Part shown: piece after piece, positions 22,928-35,442 of the stretch
How positions within the stretch are numbered: position 1 is the stretch's first letter
Layout: the number at the start of each line of letters is the position of its first letter
Assembly: GCA_021018995.1 (NCBI GenBank)
Contig: CM037587.1
Span: forward strand, 89,711,251-89,775,250
Reading direction: 5' to 3'
DNA length: 64,000 nucleotides
DNA from: Chloranthus sessilifolius
Lineage: Eukaryota > Streptophyta > Magnoliopsida > Chloranthales > Chloranthaceae
Position numbers and translations under genes: made by a program
Notes under the pieces: generated by a model
What the model was told of the DNA's origin: nothing
Seen by the model: the letters and a program-made list of their open reading frames with translations, nothing else
Database searches by the model: none

Positions 22928-24471
22928 CTCAGACTGAGGTCTGGTAACAAAAGTAGGATTATTATATCATTCTCTTTCTCTCTTTTTTTGTTTTGTCTAC
23001 TATTTTTAGTTACAAGGAAAGAAAAATAATGCAACAGGGAAAGCAAATAACTGAAAGAAAATTCTAAAACTAAAAAAATGCTCCAGTGTAGGAGCATGAT
23101 GGGATAGGCAATGTAGTATCTTTGGCAGTCTTCCTTGAGCAATGACCTTATTGTTTTACGCGTAACTATGAACAAGTAGGGGCCTTAATGTGACTCCTCT
23201 TCCAAAATAAAAATGCCTCAGTGTTGTGTTGCAATAGAGCTTTCTGGGTGAGTACGTAGAGTGATGAGTGTTTTCTAAAGGGCTGGTCTCGAGGAAAGTT
23301 CTCTGATGATACTTTGCCGTGTTGGGAAGAGAGCGTTTAGGTTATATCAGTCATGTACTAGATTTTACCCTTAATAGTGGCTGTCATATCTCATAGTCTT
23401 GGCTGGGTGAGATGAGTGATAGGTAGTGGATGATTGCATCAGTCATCATTCACATGTTTTCAGCTTTATTCCTGTGGATATCCTCGGAAAGGTTCTAACT
23501 CACGGTCCAAAAGTAAAAACTAAGGGTGAGAGAGGGATAAGGCTCAATGACATAGGGACAGTTTTGTACCTAACAACTTTAAAAGAGGTAAGTAACAGTC
23601 TTCTTCTTGGGTGGTATGGGGTGCCATGATTAAGCTCTCCGTCATATTTTACCACCATCAAAGTCTCACATTCTATGGTTAGCAGGGGTTTGTCCTCCTC
23701 CCACCACCTTACGACGATATCTATTAGTGTAGAGGCACCAGGGAGGCCCCCGCAGTTCGCTTATATGCTCCCGGTAGGGCTATCGAAAATGTCCTCACAA
23801 GTTGCTTATGCTTTCCTGAGCTCATTGACTTATTCACCCATCATATTGCTCTCGCTCAAGTATGCTTCCGTTATCTCTCTTTTTTTTTATCTCTCAATTT
23901 TATCTCTCTCAAAGTATGTATATATATATATTTAAAAGCAGCCTGCTAATGTAAGAATAGTGAGTTTTGATTGAGCCTAACATCTTCATTTCCTGTGCTC
24001 TAACATCTCTTCCAATGGCAGGGGAAAGGGGTGAGAATTAGTGTTACCTGTACTTTTAGAAAAGGTTAGGTGTTCTACTAGTCCTTTTGATCAAATAGCT
24101 TGAGTAAGAATGTGGGCCATGGGTTAGAAATATTCAAAGGATATTCAAGAAAATAATGACGTATGACTGGTGAATGGGTCACAATGACTACGAGGGTGGT
24201 AATTATAAGTAACTACGTCTGACTATGGGATGTGGCGATCATGGTACTAAGGGTAGTAGTTTCTGAGGTACATGACAGTCCATGGGTTAGGAAGTTCCTC
24301 CCCGTCCTGGTTTACCATCTTATATGCATTTCTAGGGTATGCGGCTATTATAACATAGGGTCCTTCCCATCTCGGTTTCAGTTTTCCTTTAGGATGAGCA
24401 TTCTTGAAAGGCATGATTTTCTTCAAGATCAACTCTCCAATTTTGAAAGTTCGCTCAAGGACCTTCTTATC
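22928..24471 (-). pseudogene. Element C: integrase C-terminus and 3' region
   Basis: On the minus strand 24471-24220 carries the end of the integrase (AYDKKVLERTFKIGELILKK, then GKLKPRWEGPYVI, the GPY/F module). A stop follows. From there to 22928 I see no frame; this is the 3' untranslated stretch facing the antisense PMD gene. It was separated from 8369-11176 by insertion of B. Confidence 0.8.
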
Positions 24472-24476
24472 GTAAG

Positions 24477-26836
24477 TGTTGTGCTCCTAAGTGTGCTTCG
24501 CTTATTGGTTGGTGGTGAAAGTTATTTAAAAATCAAAAACAGAATAAAACAGGGGATGAATCAGTACAACTCGGAAATCCTAGACCTGCAAGATACAGGG
24601 TCCTTTGTAGCAAGTTTTGGTAAGTAAGAGTTTGTCCCATGTGAAAGCAGGATCTAAGGCTCCAAGGAGCCATCTCTAGTCCCTCCAGATCTGCTACGAT
24701 CATGGCATCTAAAAGGAGGGGAGTTTAAGGTCACTTATTCTAAGTATTCTAATAACTAAATTACAGAAAGGATTGAGAGGATGGATGGAGTGTGGAAAAT
24801 AATTATAAAAAGGTGAGAAATATGTTATTGAGCCAAGGTCAGAGGAGTTTTGTAACTCAGATTTAGATCTGATGTTATAGAAATCCTATCCAGAGGCTAC
24901 ATTATCACCTCTGAGGAGAAAGGATCCAAGCCATCTCTACTGCCATGACTCCACCCTTAGGGCTATAACCTGTCCACTTGAATGGTCACAGACTATCCCA
25001 TAGGGGAGCCACTATTCAGGGATGGGTCAGAACCAGCAAGCGATTGAGTACAACCTTCGATCTAGCTGTCCATTGCTTGAGAGAGGCTACAATGGTCCAG
25101 TCACCAGCCTACAATCTCTATAACCAGATAAGATCCAACATCTGATGGCAGATCTATACAAATATGGGGGAGTCTCGTCAGATAATCCCTCACCAGGCTT
25201 CTACAAGCTCAGGTGAAAAGAAGAAGGATCCATCTTGGATCGGTGGATCAGAATCACCCTAAGGCTATAATCTGTCCACTTAAATGGTCACAGACTATCC
25301 CAGAGGTTATCCTCCTCACGGAGCCCAAAACAAAACAAGATTATCGCTGCTACCACCATGTTCACCAGGCTACCAGCTCAAGCTCCCATGGGGATTTCAG
25401 ATCTAGTAGGTCTTGTGGTGGGGCTAAGGCTGGAAGACCATGATAGCCCAGACACACAGGTCACTTGGATCTGAGTGGCCCTTAAAATTAGTCCTCCATT
25501 GCTTTGAAACACAGCCAAGGCAATGGGGGATCACAAGGCAGCAGCCTTGCACAGAGCATCTCACATATAAACAACAATCCCACAAAGTACAAATCCTATT
25601 GCAAAACTTCCATTAATCTAACTCAAATACATATACAAAGTCATAGCCAGCAATTGCTGGACTATGGAGAGAAGAAAAGAAAAAGAAAAAGAAAAACTAC
25701 TTACTGCTAAAAAGAAAGAGAAAAGAAAAGCGATCTGAGATAGGTTCCCAGATACCTAAACCTAAGCTAGGCCTGGGTATATATAGCAGTGGGGTGGCGG
25801 CGCATTAGGGTTAGGAAACCCTAATTTTAATGATGCCACATGGCCTTATACTGATCCTTGGATGCCTCGGGGCGTGTGCATGAAGATTTGAGCATGGGAG
25901 TGCGTGCCCTAATCACTGGAAATTTCCAGAATGCCCTCTGCTGAAGAGATGGAAGTTTAGGTTCAGAGCCTCGCTAGGTAGCTGTAGTTTCCCAGACTTG
26001 TCACGTGGTAGCTCATTCCTCTTCGCTAGGATGATTTGACACTAAAGCTTTAGCCGTTGCGAGGTTGCCTTGGTTTGCTCTTCAGGCAGTCGCGCAGTAG
26101 AGAGTTGAGCTCTCGTTGGGTTGGAGTTCGTGAGGTTGAATAGAAAACACAGTCTCAAGCGTCGCGAGGTTGCAATTCAAGCAGTCACGCGGTAGATTAG
26201 TCTTCGTTGGGCAGCAGCACGAGAACTGCGCGAGCTCTTCTCTTTACATGGACTTTGTGACTTACCTCGCGAGGTTCTTTTGAGTTCTGAACTGCGCGAG
26301 GTTCTTTGTCTCACTCAATCTTCCCGAGCTTGGCTTTGCCTTCGCCAGGATGCTTTCTTTCTTGAATGGCGCGCGAACTGCGCGAGGCGTTCTTCTTTTG
26401 AGAATTGTACCCCGCGGCGACTGCGCGACAGCTGCGTAAGGAATCTTCTGACGCTCTCTCTCCTCAGCTGTCTTAAGCAAACTTCGTGAGATTGAGAGAG
26501 GTCTGCTTTGAACTACGCGACACTGAGCGATGTGTTCTACTCTTGAGCTTCGCGAGAGCTGCGCGAGGTTGAGTTTCTGAAGCTCCTCAGTCATTCATCT
26601 GCTCGAGAGGTTGTTGTAAAGCCTTGGGAAGCTCAGTTGATCTGCGCGAGGCTTCAAAGTTCATTCTTGCTGAGGGGCATCTGGTGCCAAAGCAGGCTCC
26701 ATAACAGGATTCTTGGCCTTATTTCACTGCTGATTATTTCTTGAACAAAACACTTAAGAAGAGTTTATTAGGTGGCCAAGGGTCTAATCAAAGGTTAAGT
26801 TAAGGGGTGAAAAGTGGTACTTTTCAGGTCTTAACA
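24477..26836 (-). mobile_element. D2: solo LTR of family D in the C integrase
   Basis: A 2360-bp LTR: the minus strand starts TGTTAAGACCTG and ends GAGCACAACA. The duplication GTAAG is perfect (24472-24476 and 26837-26841). Removing it rejoins the integrase frame near ARAY/DKKV. No primer site, purine tract or coding domain is inside. A TATA box (minus strand CTATATATACCC) is near 25777. The superfamily is unknown from an LTR alone. Confidence 0.9.
26040..26680 (-). repeat. CGCGAG-rich cluster in the D2 U3 region
   Basis: About 640 bp with many copies of GCGAGGTT, CTGCGCGAG and related words around a CGCGA core, at irregular spacing. D1 has a shorter version at 6520-6640. The cluster is strikingly CpG-rich beside its depleted surroundings. 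Confidence 0.75.
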
Positions 26837-26841
26837 GTAAG

Positions 26842-27790
26842 CTCTTGCCACTCTCCTCTGGTATACTTGAGCATGAACGACTACCCTTAGGCGCGTCTCA
26901 TCAAGTTATTCTAGCTTAGAGAGTAGAGCAATTCTCCTTTCATCTAGGGATAGCTCATCATCGAGTTAGATTCGTATGGATGGTACCTATATCTCGTAGG
27001 GTAGGATTGCTTTCATCCCATATGTGAGGAGGTAAGGAGTTTGGCCAGTGGTTGTGTGAATAGAAGTCCTATAGGCCCAGAGTGCTTCTGATAGTCGTTC
27101 AGGCCAGTTGACTCCATTGTTTGTCTCCACTATTCATTTTAGAATTTAGATGAGTGTTTTATTCATGGCCTCTACTTGTCCATTTCCCTAGGGATAGAAT
27201 GGTGACTAGTGGTGTAGGTCAATGTCGTATTTCTTGCACAACTTCTTTGTCTTCTCTGCAATGAATTATGGTCCATTTTCAGTGACAAACATCCTAGGTA
27301 CTCCAAACCTGGTGATGATATTCTGAATAATGAACCTCACAAGCATTAAAGCAATGATCCTGACATATGATTCGACTTCTGCCCATTTGGTATAGTATTC
27401 GATCGCAGTAAGTATGAACGCATGCTTGTGAGTGTCCCCAACAGTGTCCGTGAAGGGTCCGATGATATCGAAGGCCCACATTGAGAATGACCAAGGTGAG
27501 ATTATGAGATTCAATGCAATTGATGGGGCTTTAATGAGTGCAACATGTTCTTGGCATTGTTTATAGTATTGGACATAGCGGCTGCAATCCCTTGTCATCG
27601 TCGGCCAGTAGTAGCCTTGCCGTATGATCTGGTCTGTGAGTCTCTATTTGGTAGTGTGGGTGCCGTAGGTACTAACGTGTGCTTCTAGGATGATATATTA
27701 TCCTTCAACTATTGTGACACATCGTAGTAGTACTCCTTTTATGAAGGCTTCTTTATAGTATATCTCTCCCAGGATGCAGAACCTTGCGCA
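26842..27790 (-). pseudogene. pol: Element C integrase, N-terminus and core
   Basis: A decayed zinc finger (AHVSTYGTH and later YYKQCQEH) is followed by the core (WSFSMWAFDIIGPFTDTVGD, TAIEYYTKWAE, FGVPRMFVTENGP). The second catalytic Asp (usually TDNG) is Glu here. The third residue is kept in GNGQVEAMNKT near 27190. The C-terminal part runs to 26842 (RRIALLSKLE, QVYQRRVARAY), where D2 interrupts. A 110-residue frame at 27266-27598 remains open. Confidence 0.88.
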
Positions 27791-28219
27791 TTAGTTCCTA
27801 ATTATCTTTCGTTCGATCTTTATAACATAAGGAGGGACATGGCGATGCTTCAGGAAGTTTCATATGTCAAAGTACCATGGATATCCATCATCAATTGGTG
27901 ATAACTTGAATCTGAAGGTTGTGGCGTCGACTTCTCTCTTTGTGGAGTTGCCTGGGGTAGGTTGCCTTTCTTTCGTGATGGATTTTGGTCTAGTTGGCAG
28001 TTTCAGTTTCACTTGCCAAGTGACTTCATGTGCTGGGGTGGTCAGCTTCTTGATGAAGAATGATTTCATACTTTGCCCAGCTGGTATCTGTATGACTAAG
28101 GCTAACATGGTGAGGGAACCCATTCTCTAGTATTGGAATATGCGTGAAAGAAATTTTTTAAAATTTTTTTATCAAGAACTAAGCTATTTCCAAATATGAC
28201 ATCGGTCTTCTTTCTTTGG
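27791..28219 (-). pseudogene. Element C linker between aRNase H and integrase
   Basis: Broken frame in the expected place. An 87-residue open stretch at 27860-28123 ends in DDGYPWYFDI, typical of this linker in Tat pol (the phrase before the zinc finger). The rest is stops. Confidence 0.6.
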
Positions 28220-28990
28220 TCTTCCATTCCTCAATGACTTGTGATATCACAAGCTTGGAGTCACCAATTATCTTCAACTGCTTGACACCCAACTATAATG
28301 CTGCTCTCGTAGTCTGACAATGAAGGCTTCATATTTTACAATGTTATTGGTAACTGAGAAGTCGAGTTGAAAGGCTTTTAGTATGACAACTCCTTCTGGG
28401 CTTAGTAGGACTATTTCGATGCCTTTCCTTTGTGATTAAGAGCGCCTTCGAAGTAAAGAGTTCATGAAGTCTTGTCGGAATCTTCGTTGTGAATCGAGAG
28501 TAGGTCTTCATCGAGAAATTCTGCACATACAGGCTGGTTGCCTCGGAGTAGAAGGTTAGCGAGGTAATCGACGATCGCCTATCCTTTGATGGACTTTTGA
28601 GTGAAATAGGTGATGTCAAATTCTTGTAGTAGCATATGTCAGCGAGCGATTTTCCCGGATGTAACGGGCTTCTCGAAGATGTACTTCAGAGGGTCCATAC
28701 ATGCTAGTACCAATATCTTATGTGCTCCAAAGTAGTGTCGTAGTTTCGTCTAGGCCCACACTAGTGTGAGGCATGTCTTCTCCATTATTGTATATTTTTG
28801 TTCGTACTCAACCATCATCCTATTGAGGTAGTAGATAGCCTTCTCTCTCTTATCGTCTTCATTATGTTGTCCAAGAATTACTCTCATTACCTTACCGTTT
28901 GCTGATACATAGAGGATCAGGTATCTTGTGGGAATTGGCAGTGATAATATCAGAGGGTTAAGGGGGTACTTCTTGATGTTATCGAAGGCT
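28220..28990 (-). pseudogene. pol: Element C RNase H and second RNase H
   Basis: First RNase H: AIYYLNRMMVEYEQKYTIME, then LVWA and KLRHYF, LACMDPLKYIFEKP (about 28850-28680). After the tether (EFDITYFTQKSIKG) comes a second, archaeal-like RNase H (TLYFEGALN and NNIVKYEAFIV, about 28460-28320). Two RNase H domains place C in the Tat lineage. Several stops interrupt both. Confidence 0.85.
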
Positions 28991-29960
28991 GGCTGACATT
29001 GGTCATCTCATATGTACTCGATTCCTCCTTTATGTAGTTTGTAGAAAGGGTCACATCGATCTAAGTGTTGGGAGATGAATCTTTTGATGAATTGTAGTCT
29101 TCTTATCAGACCTCATAATTCCTTGATGTTGCTGGGAGGTGGCATATCGAGAATGGCTTTGACCTTTATTGAGTCAACCTCGATTCCTCACTTAGTAATG
29201 ATGAATCCTAATAGTTTTTCAAAGGTCACTCCAAATACACATTTCTTTGAATTCATCTTTAGCTGATATTTCTCGGATCTTTATAGTACCAGTCATAGTG
29301 CTTCAGCATGTCCTGCTCGTGTCTGAAACTTTACTAGTATATCATTGACGTAGACTTCCATGCACTAGTGCATCATGTCGTGAAAGATGGCCATCATGGC
29401 ATGTTGATACGTGCCTCCTGCATTCTAGAGCTTGAAAGGCATGACGACGTAGCAGTAGGTTCCCCATGGTGTAGTGAAGGAAGTCTTCTCTTGGTCGAAT
29501 TCCACTAGTTTGATCTGGTTGTATCCAAAGAAGCCATCCATAAAGGATAACATCTCATGCCCGACGGTATTGTCGTTCAGAGTGTCAATGTGAGGTAAAG
29601 GGAAGTCATCTTTCGGGCATGCCCGATTAAGCATCTGAAAGTCTATACATACCCTTACTTCTTGGCGACAGGTACTATGTTTGCAATCCACTTGGGGTAG
29701 AGGACAACTTGAATGAACTTGGCTTTGTATAGTTTGTCAACTTCGTCCTTGACTTGTAGTGTTCTCTGCGAGTGCATTCTTCTAAGTTTCTATGTAACGG
29801 GCTTTGCATCGGGTTCTAGGACCAAGCGATGTTCTACTAAGCTCGGGTCCAAACCAGGCATGTCTTTGTAGGACCATGCGAAAGAGCTAAGGTGATCTTG
29901 AAGGATTTGGATGATCTATTGTCGTTCCATGGGGCTAGGTGTTACCCTGATTAACAGCTT
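28991..29960 (-). pseudogene. pol: Element C reverse transcriptase
   Basis: In coding order: FAWSYKDMPGLDPSLVEHRL, KFIQVVLYPKWIANIVPV, VCIDFQMLNRACPKDDFPLP, MLSFMDGFFGYNQIKLVEFD and TTPWGTYCYVVMPF. The catalytic segment MEVYVNDILVK (about 29340) has Asn for the first Asp of the usual YVDD. VFGVTFEKLLGFII and the thumb follow. Stops are frequent. Confidence 0.88.
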
Positions 29961-31821
29961 CTTGGGCTTCTCCTTAGTGCTGAAATTGATTTCTTCGGTA
30001 GGTTTTGCGACAGTTGGGTTTTCTTGTCGAAGCACTTAATGACCCATTGGAAGTCCTGTGTCTCCTCAGTGACTAATGCTCCTTCTTCATTGTCATCTGC
30101 AAACTCATACACTGTAAAATTGCTACATTAGGGGGTTAGTTTTACGAGAGGTAACCCTTCATCGGTGCAATTGATGACCGCGACTTCCTTAGTGAGGTGT
30201 AGATCGAGTCAATTCATTCTCCTCTCAAAGTCGTGGAGTATCTCGTCAGGTATGATTACAGGCTTGTTATTTTGCTAGGGTGCTCTGCGCATTTGTGAGA
30301 GAGGGAGTAGGGTCATTTTGAATAGAATTGAGGTAGGGCTCCTGGAGTGTGAGAGGATGACATGTGTGATCATGTCGGTTATAACTCCCTCGACTTCGTT
30401 GGCATGACCGCTACTCATAGCCTTATGAGTGGGGTCTCTATGCTAGTCAATAGGCAGGTGTGGGATGAAGGGCTCCCTCTCTCTTTCGATATTTCCCAAG
30501 TTTTTTAGGGTTTTGGGGTTTCTATTTTTTCCATTTTTGATAAGAAATATGCTACAGGGTCAGTTGCCTGAAGAGGAACCGATAGAGTTGCTTCCTCTAG
30601 GTGGGGAAGTGTGACGGCTGCTATAGTCGTTCATGCGAGTGTTCAGGTGACGTGGGTCCATTCTAAATTTGGCATTCTTTTTATGATCCTCACTTGGCGT
30701 GATCCTCCTGATGAAAGACGAAGGTGATGGTCCGGTTGATGATCCAACTTCTTCTATCATATTGATTGCCTCCTCTTCGAAGAGGGTTTGGAGGTTGTAG
30801 CCATGTTAGCTCTTGTCTTCAGAACTAGACTGGAGATGTTCTTCTTATTGAAGCTCATTCTCTTCGAGTGAGTCTAGCTACTCTTCCTTTGGGATCTCAA
30901 GTTCTCTTGCTTGGACTTCATAATATGCCAGGATAAGTATGCACGCCAGACAGTGAGGCTGGTATGGGTGCGAGTTGCAGGGGTGTCAACAAGGGCATTC
31001 CCATCCTTTGATATTGGGGCAAAGGTTGTTGTTGTCGAAGCCGAGCCCATCTTCTTCACTGGGTAACCCTTGAGGGTCTTGATCTAAGTGTTCAACCAAC
31101 TCAAGGGCAGGGAGATTTATCCAGTAATCTTTGTCATCGCTTGGATGCGGTTGCCATTCTTCCTCTAGTGAGTTTCAGAATATTTGAAGTTATGGTGGAT
31201 CTAGAGATTGGGGAGAATCAATCTTTAACTCCTCTTTGACTTCTATGAAGGCAATGCGAGACTCTTCTGCACTAACAATTTGTCATATTTAATCCATGAT
31301 AGCTTTTTGACATCGTAGCATCATAGCCCTGCACAGGCCACAATGTTACTTCGGGTAAGGGCATCGACTCTGGCATCACCAATTGTCTAGTACATGCTGA
31401 TAATCAAAATTTTCATCAAGATTTGAATTCTTATCTCGGGAGTGATTGTCATCTCTGAACCATTCTAGGCGATCAGCTCTTAGGAAATCTTCAAGTTCTA
31501 TGGTGGAGAGGCTTGCCCAATAATCTTCCTCCTACTTGATATTGATGGCAAATCATCCTGTGCCAGCAATTGATGCTGGGGTAGCATAAGAGGGGAGGAA
31601 GTATCCGGTCCCCGCCATCTTTTAACCCCTACAGTCACGATGTGAAAGTCTTCTTCATCAGTTGACTCCCACTCTTCTACCTGTGGTTCAGGTTGTGGAG
31701 GTTCTTTCCTTCCTTCTTCTGAGGATTCCTCAGTGTCGAACAGTGGTTCGATGCCCTCAAGTGGCTTATCGATGTCATCATCTTGATTTAAATTGGTCAG
31801 GTTAGTGAAGGCTCTAGTTAT
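29961..31821 (-). other. Element C spacer between G-patch-like region and RT
   Basis: About 1.85 kb of broken coding sequence of low similarity to anything I recognise. Short open stretches are at 30560-30760 and 30874-31059. The acidic composition resembles the variable linker before RT in Tat polyproteins. Confidence 0.5.
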
Positions 31822-32205
31822 CTACTCGATTTTCGTCTCTTGCATTTTAGGGAAGGAGTCCCTTCTTTTCTTCGACACATCAACCTTCTCGGGGGTTTTG
31901 TAGACAAAGTAGTCATATAGTGACCATTTAGGCGAGGTTGGCAGGAGGTCGGCTTGATTGCCATCTGATTGGTAGCCCAATCCTGTATGTTTTTTAACCT
32001 TCTTAGGGACAACAAGCCCTATGAGCCCTTGATTATTCTTGTCGAGCCCAGTGTGAGGGACGTATCGTAGTTGATACATGAAGTCCCAACCTTTTGTTAC
32101 AGTTGGATTTATGTCACAGAGCCGAGCGAGGTCAAGGCGCACTTCTCTTCTCATTAATCTCAACTGGTATGGCGGAGAAGAGCTGGGATGAGTGATTTTT
32201 ACCAC
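31822..32205 (-). pseudogene. Element C G-patch-like linker
   Basis: A 127-residue open frame. It includes DFMYQLRYVPHTGLDKNNQG and KKVKKHTGLGY, the glycine-containing pattern seen after the protease in Tat polyproteins that resembles a G-patch RNA-binding motif. A lysine/arginine-rich tail follows. The assignment rests on position and the GL.KN.QG pattern. Confidence 0.6.
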
Positions 32206-32320
32206 TACCGTGTCGTCGGGCGATCACACATTTCTGATGTGGCCGTGGATAGGATGGAGTCGTGAGCTATTAGAATACTTGTTATGTAGTCAGTGTTTAT
32301 CTCCTAAAGAGGTGTGTCAG

Positions 32321-32758
32321 CTATATCATGATGATGGAGTCCTCGTGAGGGAATTTGACACACTGATGGTATATAGACGCTACAGCTTTCATGGATTCCA
32401 ACCATATCCTTCCGAAGATTAAATTATAAGAACTAGATGAGTGGGAGACATGAAAGGTGACATATTTTGTTACTGGTACGAGACAAACTGGTAGCTTAAT
32501 GGTTCCTTTGACAACGCGTTGGGAGCCATCATATGCGATCAGGGATAGCGACGACGGTCTTATATCTTGCTCTGTGTACTCAAGAATCTTGAGTGTCGTT
32601 ATGCAAAAAATATTGAGTCTTGCTCCTATGTCAACTAGCACATGAGGGACAGAAAACCCTTTGATTATAACCATTAGATATATGGCGGGTGAGCCCCCTT
32701 GCAAGGATTCTTTCAGCATATTAGAATCTGTGAAAGTAAGGGCTGGTGGTTGCGCCAT
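32321..32758 (-). pseudogene. pol: Element C aspartic protease
   Basis: A 145-residue open frame. The active-site block is VPHVLVDIGARLNIF (usually DTGA or DSGA; here DIGA), followed by VVKGTIKLPVCL and YNLIFGRIWLESMKAVASIY (usually ILGR.WL). The layout is that of a gypsy protease. The Asp is kept, but the Thr/Ser after it is Ile, which would probably inactivate it. Confidence 0.85.
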
Positions 32759-33879
32759 GACAAAAGTGATCTAGTGTAGCTCATCCAAGGTGGCATCCTC
32801 ATCTATTTGGGTCTCTTCCAGTGTCTTCATTAGTATCCGATGGTGGTCCGGGGATTTCTTAATGAGCTTGAGTGTCAATATTTATGCTGGGATCTTCTAG
32901 AGATGCCGTAGAAGGTCATACTCTTGACCTGATTCGAGCGCATGTTCTTTTCTTGGTCGATGCCCTTTATTAGCAGCTGGCAGAAGTGGCTGAGGTGTCG
33001 AAATTGGTGGTGGGTGAATGACGTGAGGCGGGGGAGGCAAGTTGGCTTCCTTCTCTCTCGCTATCCACTCTGGCAGTTGTGCGTCGATAGCTTCTTTATC
33101 CTACGGGAACGGTGGCAGTGAGTAGGTAATTCCTGATTTGAGAACTGGGCACACCAGTTGTCGTTGTTTGAGCCATGTTGTGACTTGATTTGACGAGCTT
33201 GCTGGAGCATTTGTCATGAATGAGGTCAAATTTGAAGAAGGAATACGTACTGAAGCAATGTCATCCCAAGGTGGGAGGTACTGCATGTAGTCTTCTTCGA
33301 TGAAGGCAAAGATTAATGCTTCCTACTTGCCAAATTATTTAGGCTGTTTCTTCTCTCCTGTACTGGGTTGGTGTTCGAGTACGGCGTTGCATTTCTGGCA
33401 TGAGGTATTTTGGGAGAGTTCAACTACCCATGCTGCGATTTGGGCTACAGTTTGGAGGACATTGTCCTCATTCTCTGGTTCAGAGGTAGATGAAAGAGGC
33501 AGTGATGGAGTGGGTCCAGTGTTTGGAGGGGCCGAGGGTTCTGACAAAGGTTCATGGAGGTTTGTATTCAGGTTCTGAATGATTAGACTTGAATCTTGGT
33601 GAAGTTTAGGTAAGGAGGGGGACTTGGAGGTGTGAGCTGAGTGATTGAGGTCGAGGGTTTAGGAGACTCGATTGGACTTACTAATGGACTAGAAGGGTTG
33701 CAGTGGGTGATTAGAGTGAAAGGATGCATGGGGGATTGACTAGGGAGGTCCATCGTAGTGATGTGATCTATCGCTCTCTGGTTATGGTTAGGCATGGGGT
33801 TGTTGATAATCTCGAGATTCTGTGGAGGTTAGTTGTTGTCGGGGTTGGAATTTCTGAGCAATTCCCAGTCGATCTGATT
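32759..33879 (-). other. Element C gag-protease linker
   Basis: Proline/serine/threonine-rich broken coding sequence (for example SEPSAPPNTGPTPSLPLSST at 33547 and SPPPYLNFTK near 33610). No domain is visible. Confidence 0.55.
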
Positions 33880-35436
33880 TTAATCATTCATGTCGTAGAT
33901 CACATCCTGAAGAACCCAACCGTGTTCTAGGTTGTGACCTGCGAATCAGTGGAAAGCACATAATTTATCATAGTCTAGGTTTGCCGGCCAAGGTTAAGGT
34001 CGCTCTGGTGGGAATCTGAGGAGGTTCTAGTTACTGAGGAGGCAAAAGATGTTAGGAATGGTGTTGGGCAGTGGAGGGTAGTGCTTACGCTTCAGCTAGT
34101 AGGGACCTCTGACTTGCTGGTTGAAATTTTTTGGTGGGGCACATTGTTAAAGTTTGGAGGGTTGGTCGTCTAATTTTGTGTCACATTTTTATTCCAGTAG
34201 GTATTTTGATTGGGGTACTGGTTCCTGTTCTAGTATTGCCCATGGTTCTGGTTTTGGTTTGAGTATCGTTGCTAATTTTGACCTTGGTTCTGGTTTGCAT
34301 ACTGCTGTTGGCCTTGGTTTTGTCCAGGATTTCTTAGTTGAAAGTTTTCATTCCTAGAATTCTGCCCTTGGTTGGTGACGGTGTTGATGGGCTCAGATCC
34401 CAAAGCTTTCTTACTGCTCTTCATCTTGGTCTCGTCGGAAGAGGCTCCTTGTGATGCTACTATGGATAAAGTGAGGTCTCTACCCTTGATGTGTTGTGCT
34501 AGACAACAAGTTTGGAGGTGAAGAGTGGTGAAGTCTAGGCAATCGCTTATGATAAGCGTGCAGGGGTTCTCTGGTGTTGTCGATAATGATGTCGATGGAG
34601 TCCTTCTCTTTCATCGAGGTCCCAGTCCTCGCAGCGAGTTTCCTCCATCGTCCGACAAAGTCAGCAAACTCTTCGTCAGGTTCTTATTTTATTGCCACCA
34701 GGTCACTGATGCTAACTGTATCCTGGATCAAATGCTTGTATTTATCAGCAATTGGTAGGCTAAGTCGTCGAATGTGTCAATTTTCTACAATGGCAGCCCG
34801 ATAAACCAATCGAGTGCTTTCCTTCTAGCGACCTTTGAAAATAGTGGATGAGAAGGCCCTGATTGTCGGGTATTGGTCGACAGTCATTGGAGAAGAGGGC
34901 TTGGTGATGATTCAAGTTCCCCGTGCCATTGTACTTATTGAACTTGAGTGGCTTGAACTTTGCAGGAAAGGTGAATTCTAGGTTCCGACAAAATTTGTCG
35001 AACCCGAACGAAGCTCCAGGACGCTCCCTTTTAGCCATGTATTCGTCGAGCATCTTAGGAAGGTCCTCCACTCTTACAGTGGCTTCATTTTTGGTAGCCT
35101 AGAAGTGACCCCTATCTTGTCGATTATTGGTGAGGAGAGCGCGAAGCGTGTGCCTTGGCGGTGGCACGTGTTGCGATATCGTGCTTAGAGTAGGCGGCGA
35201 TTTCTCTTCCCTTGTCATTCTTGCTCTTCTCTGTCTTGTCATTCCTTAATGGTCTCGTATGCGACCACTAGGCCTCAAAGCAATTATTCAGTGTCGTCGC
35301 TTCCTTTTTGTAATTTCTGGACGATGAGTTCCACGAGTTGTCGAAACGTGAAGTTCTGTCTGATGCCACTGTCTCTACATCCATCGTTGTGACTAGATCT
35401 CGGAGGTGTGAAGGGAGTTTCCTCACCACCGGCCAT
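33880..35436 (-). pseudogene. gag: Element C gag
   Basis: It starts at ATG 35436 (MAGGEETPFTPPRSSHN), followed by a helical stretch (FTFRQLVELIVQKLQ). The capsid domain is at 35071-34550 (FPAKFKPLKFNKYNGTGN, HYFQRSLEG). A Gln/Asn-rich low-complexity region (QNQGQQQYANQNQGQ, 34400-34150) follows, then a zinc-knuckle-like block (CAFH.FAGHNLEHGWVLQDV) at 33960-33880. Several stops and frameshifts are present. The second B LTR begins at 35443, only six bases upstream of the ATG, so the leader, primer site and 5' LTR of C lie outside the window to the right. Confidence 0.85.
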
Positions 35437-35442
35437 GTTGAT

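Noticed and set aside
22894-23175. 93-residue minus-strand frame
   Set aside because: It crosses the junction between element C sequence and the B LTR, so it cannot be an ancestral gene.
26262-26594. Arg/Ser-rich frames on both strands
   Set aside because: They fall in the CGCGA motif cluster of the D2 LTR, where GC-rich words keep frames open; no domain.
33300-33578. Plus-strand frame with Trp/Ser
   Set aside because: Opposite the proline-rich gag-protease linker of element C; no family.
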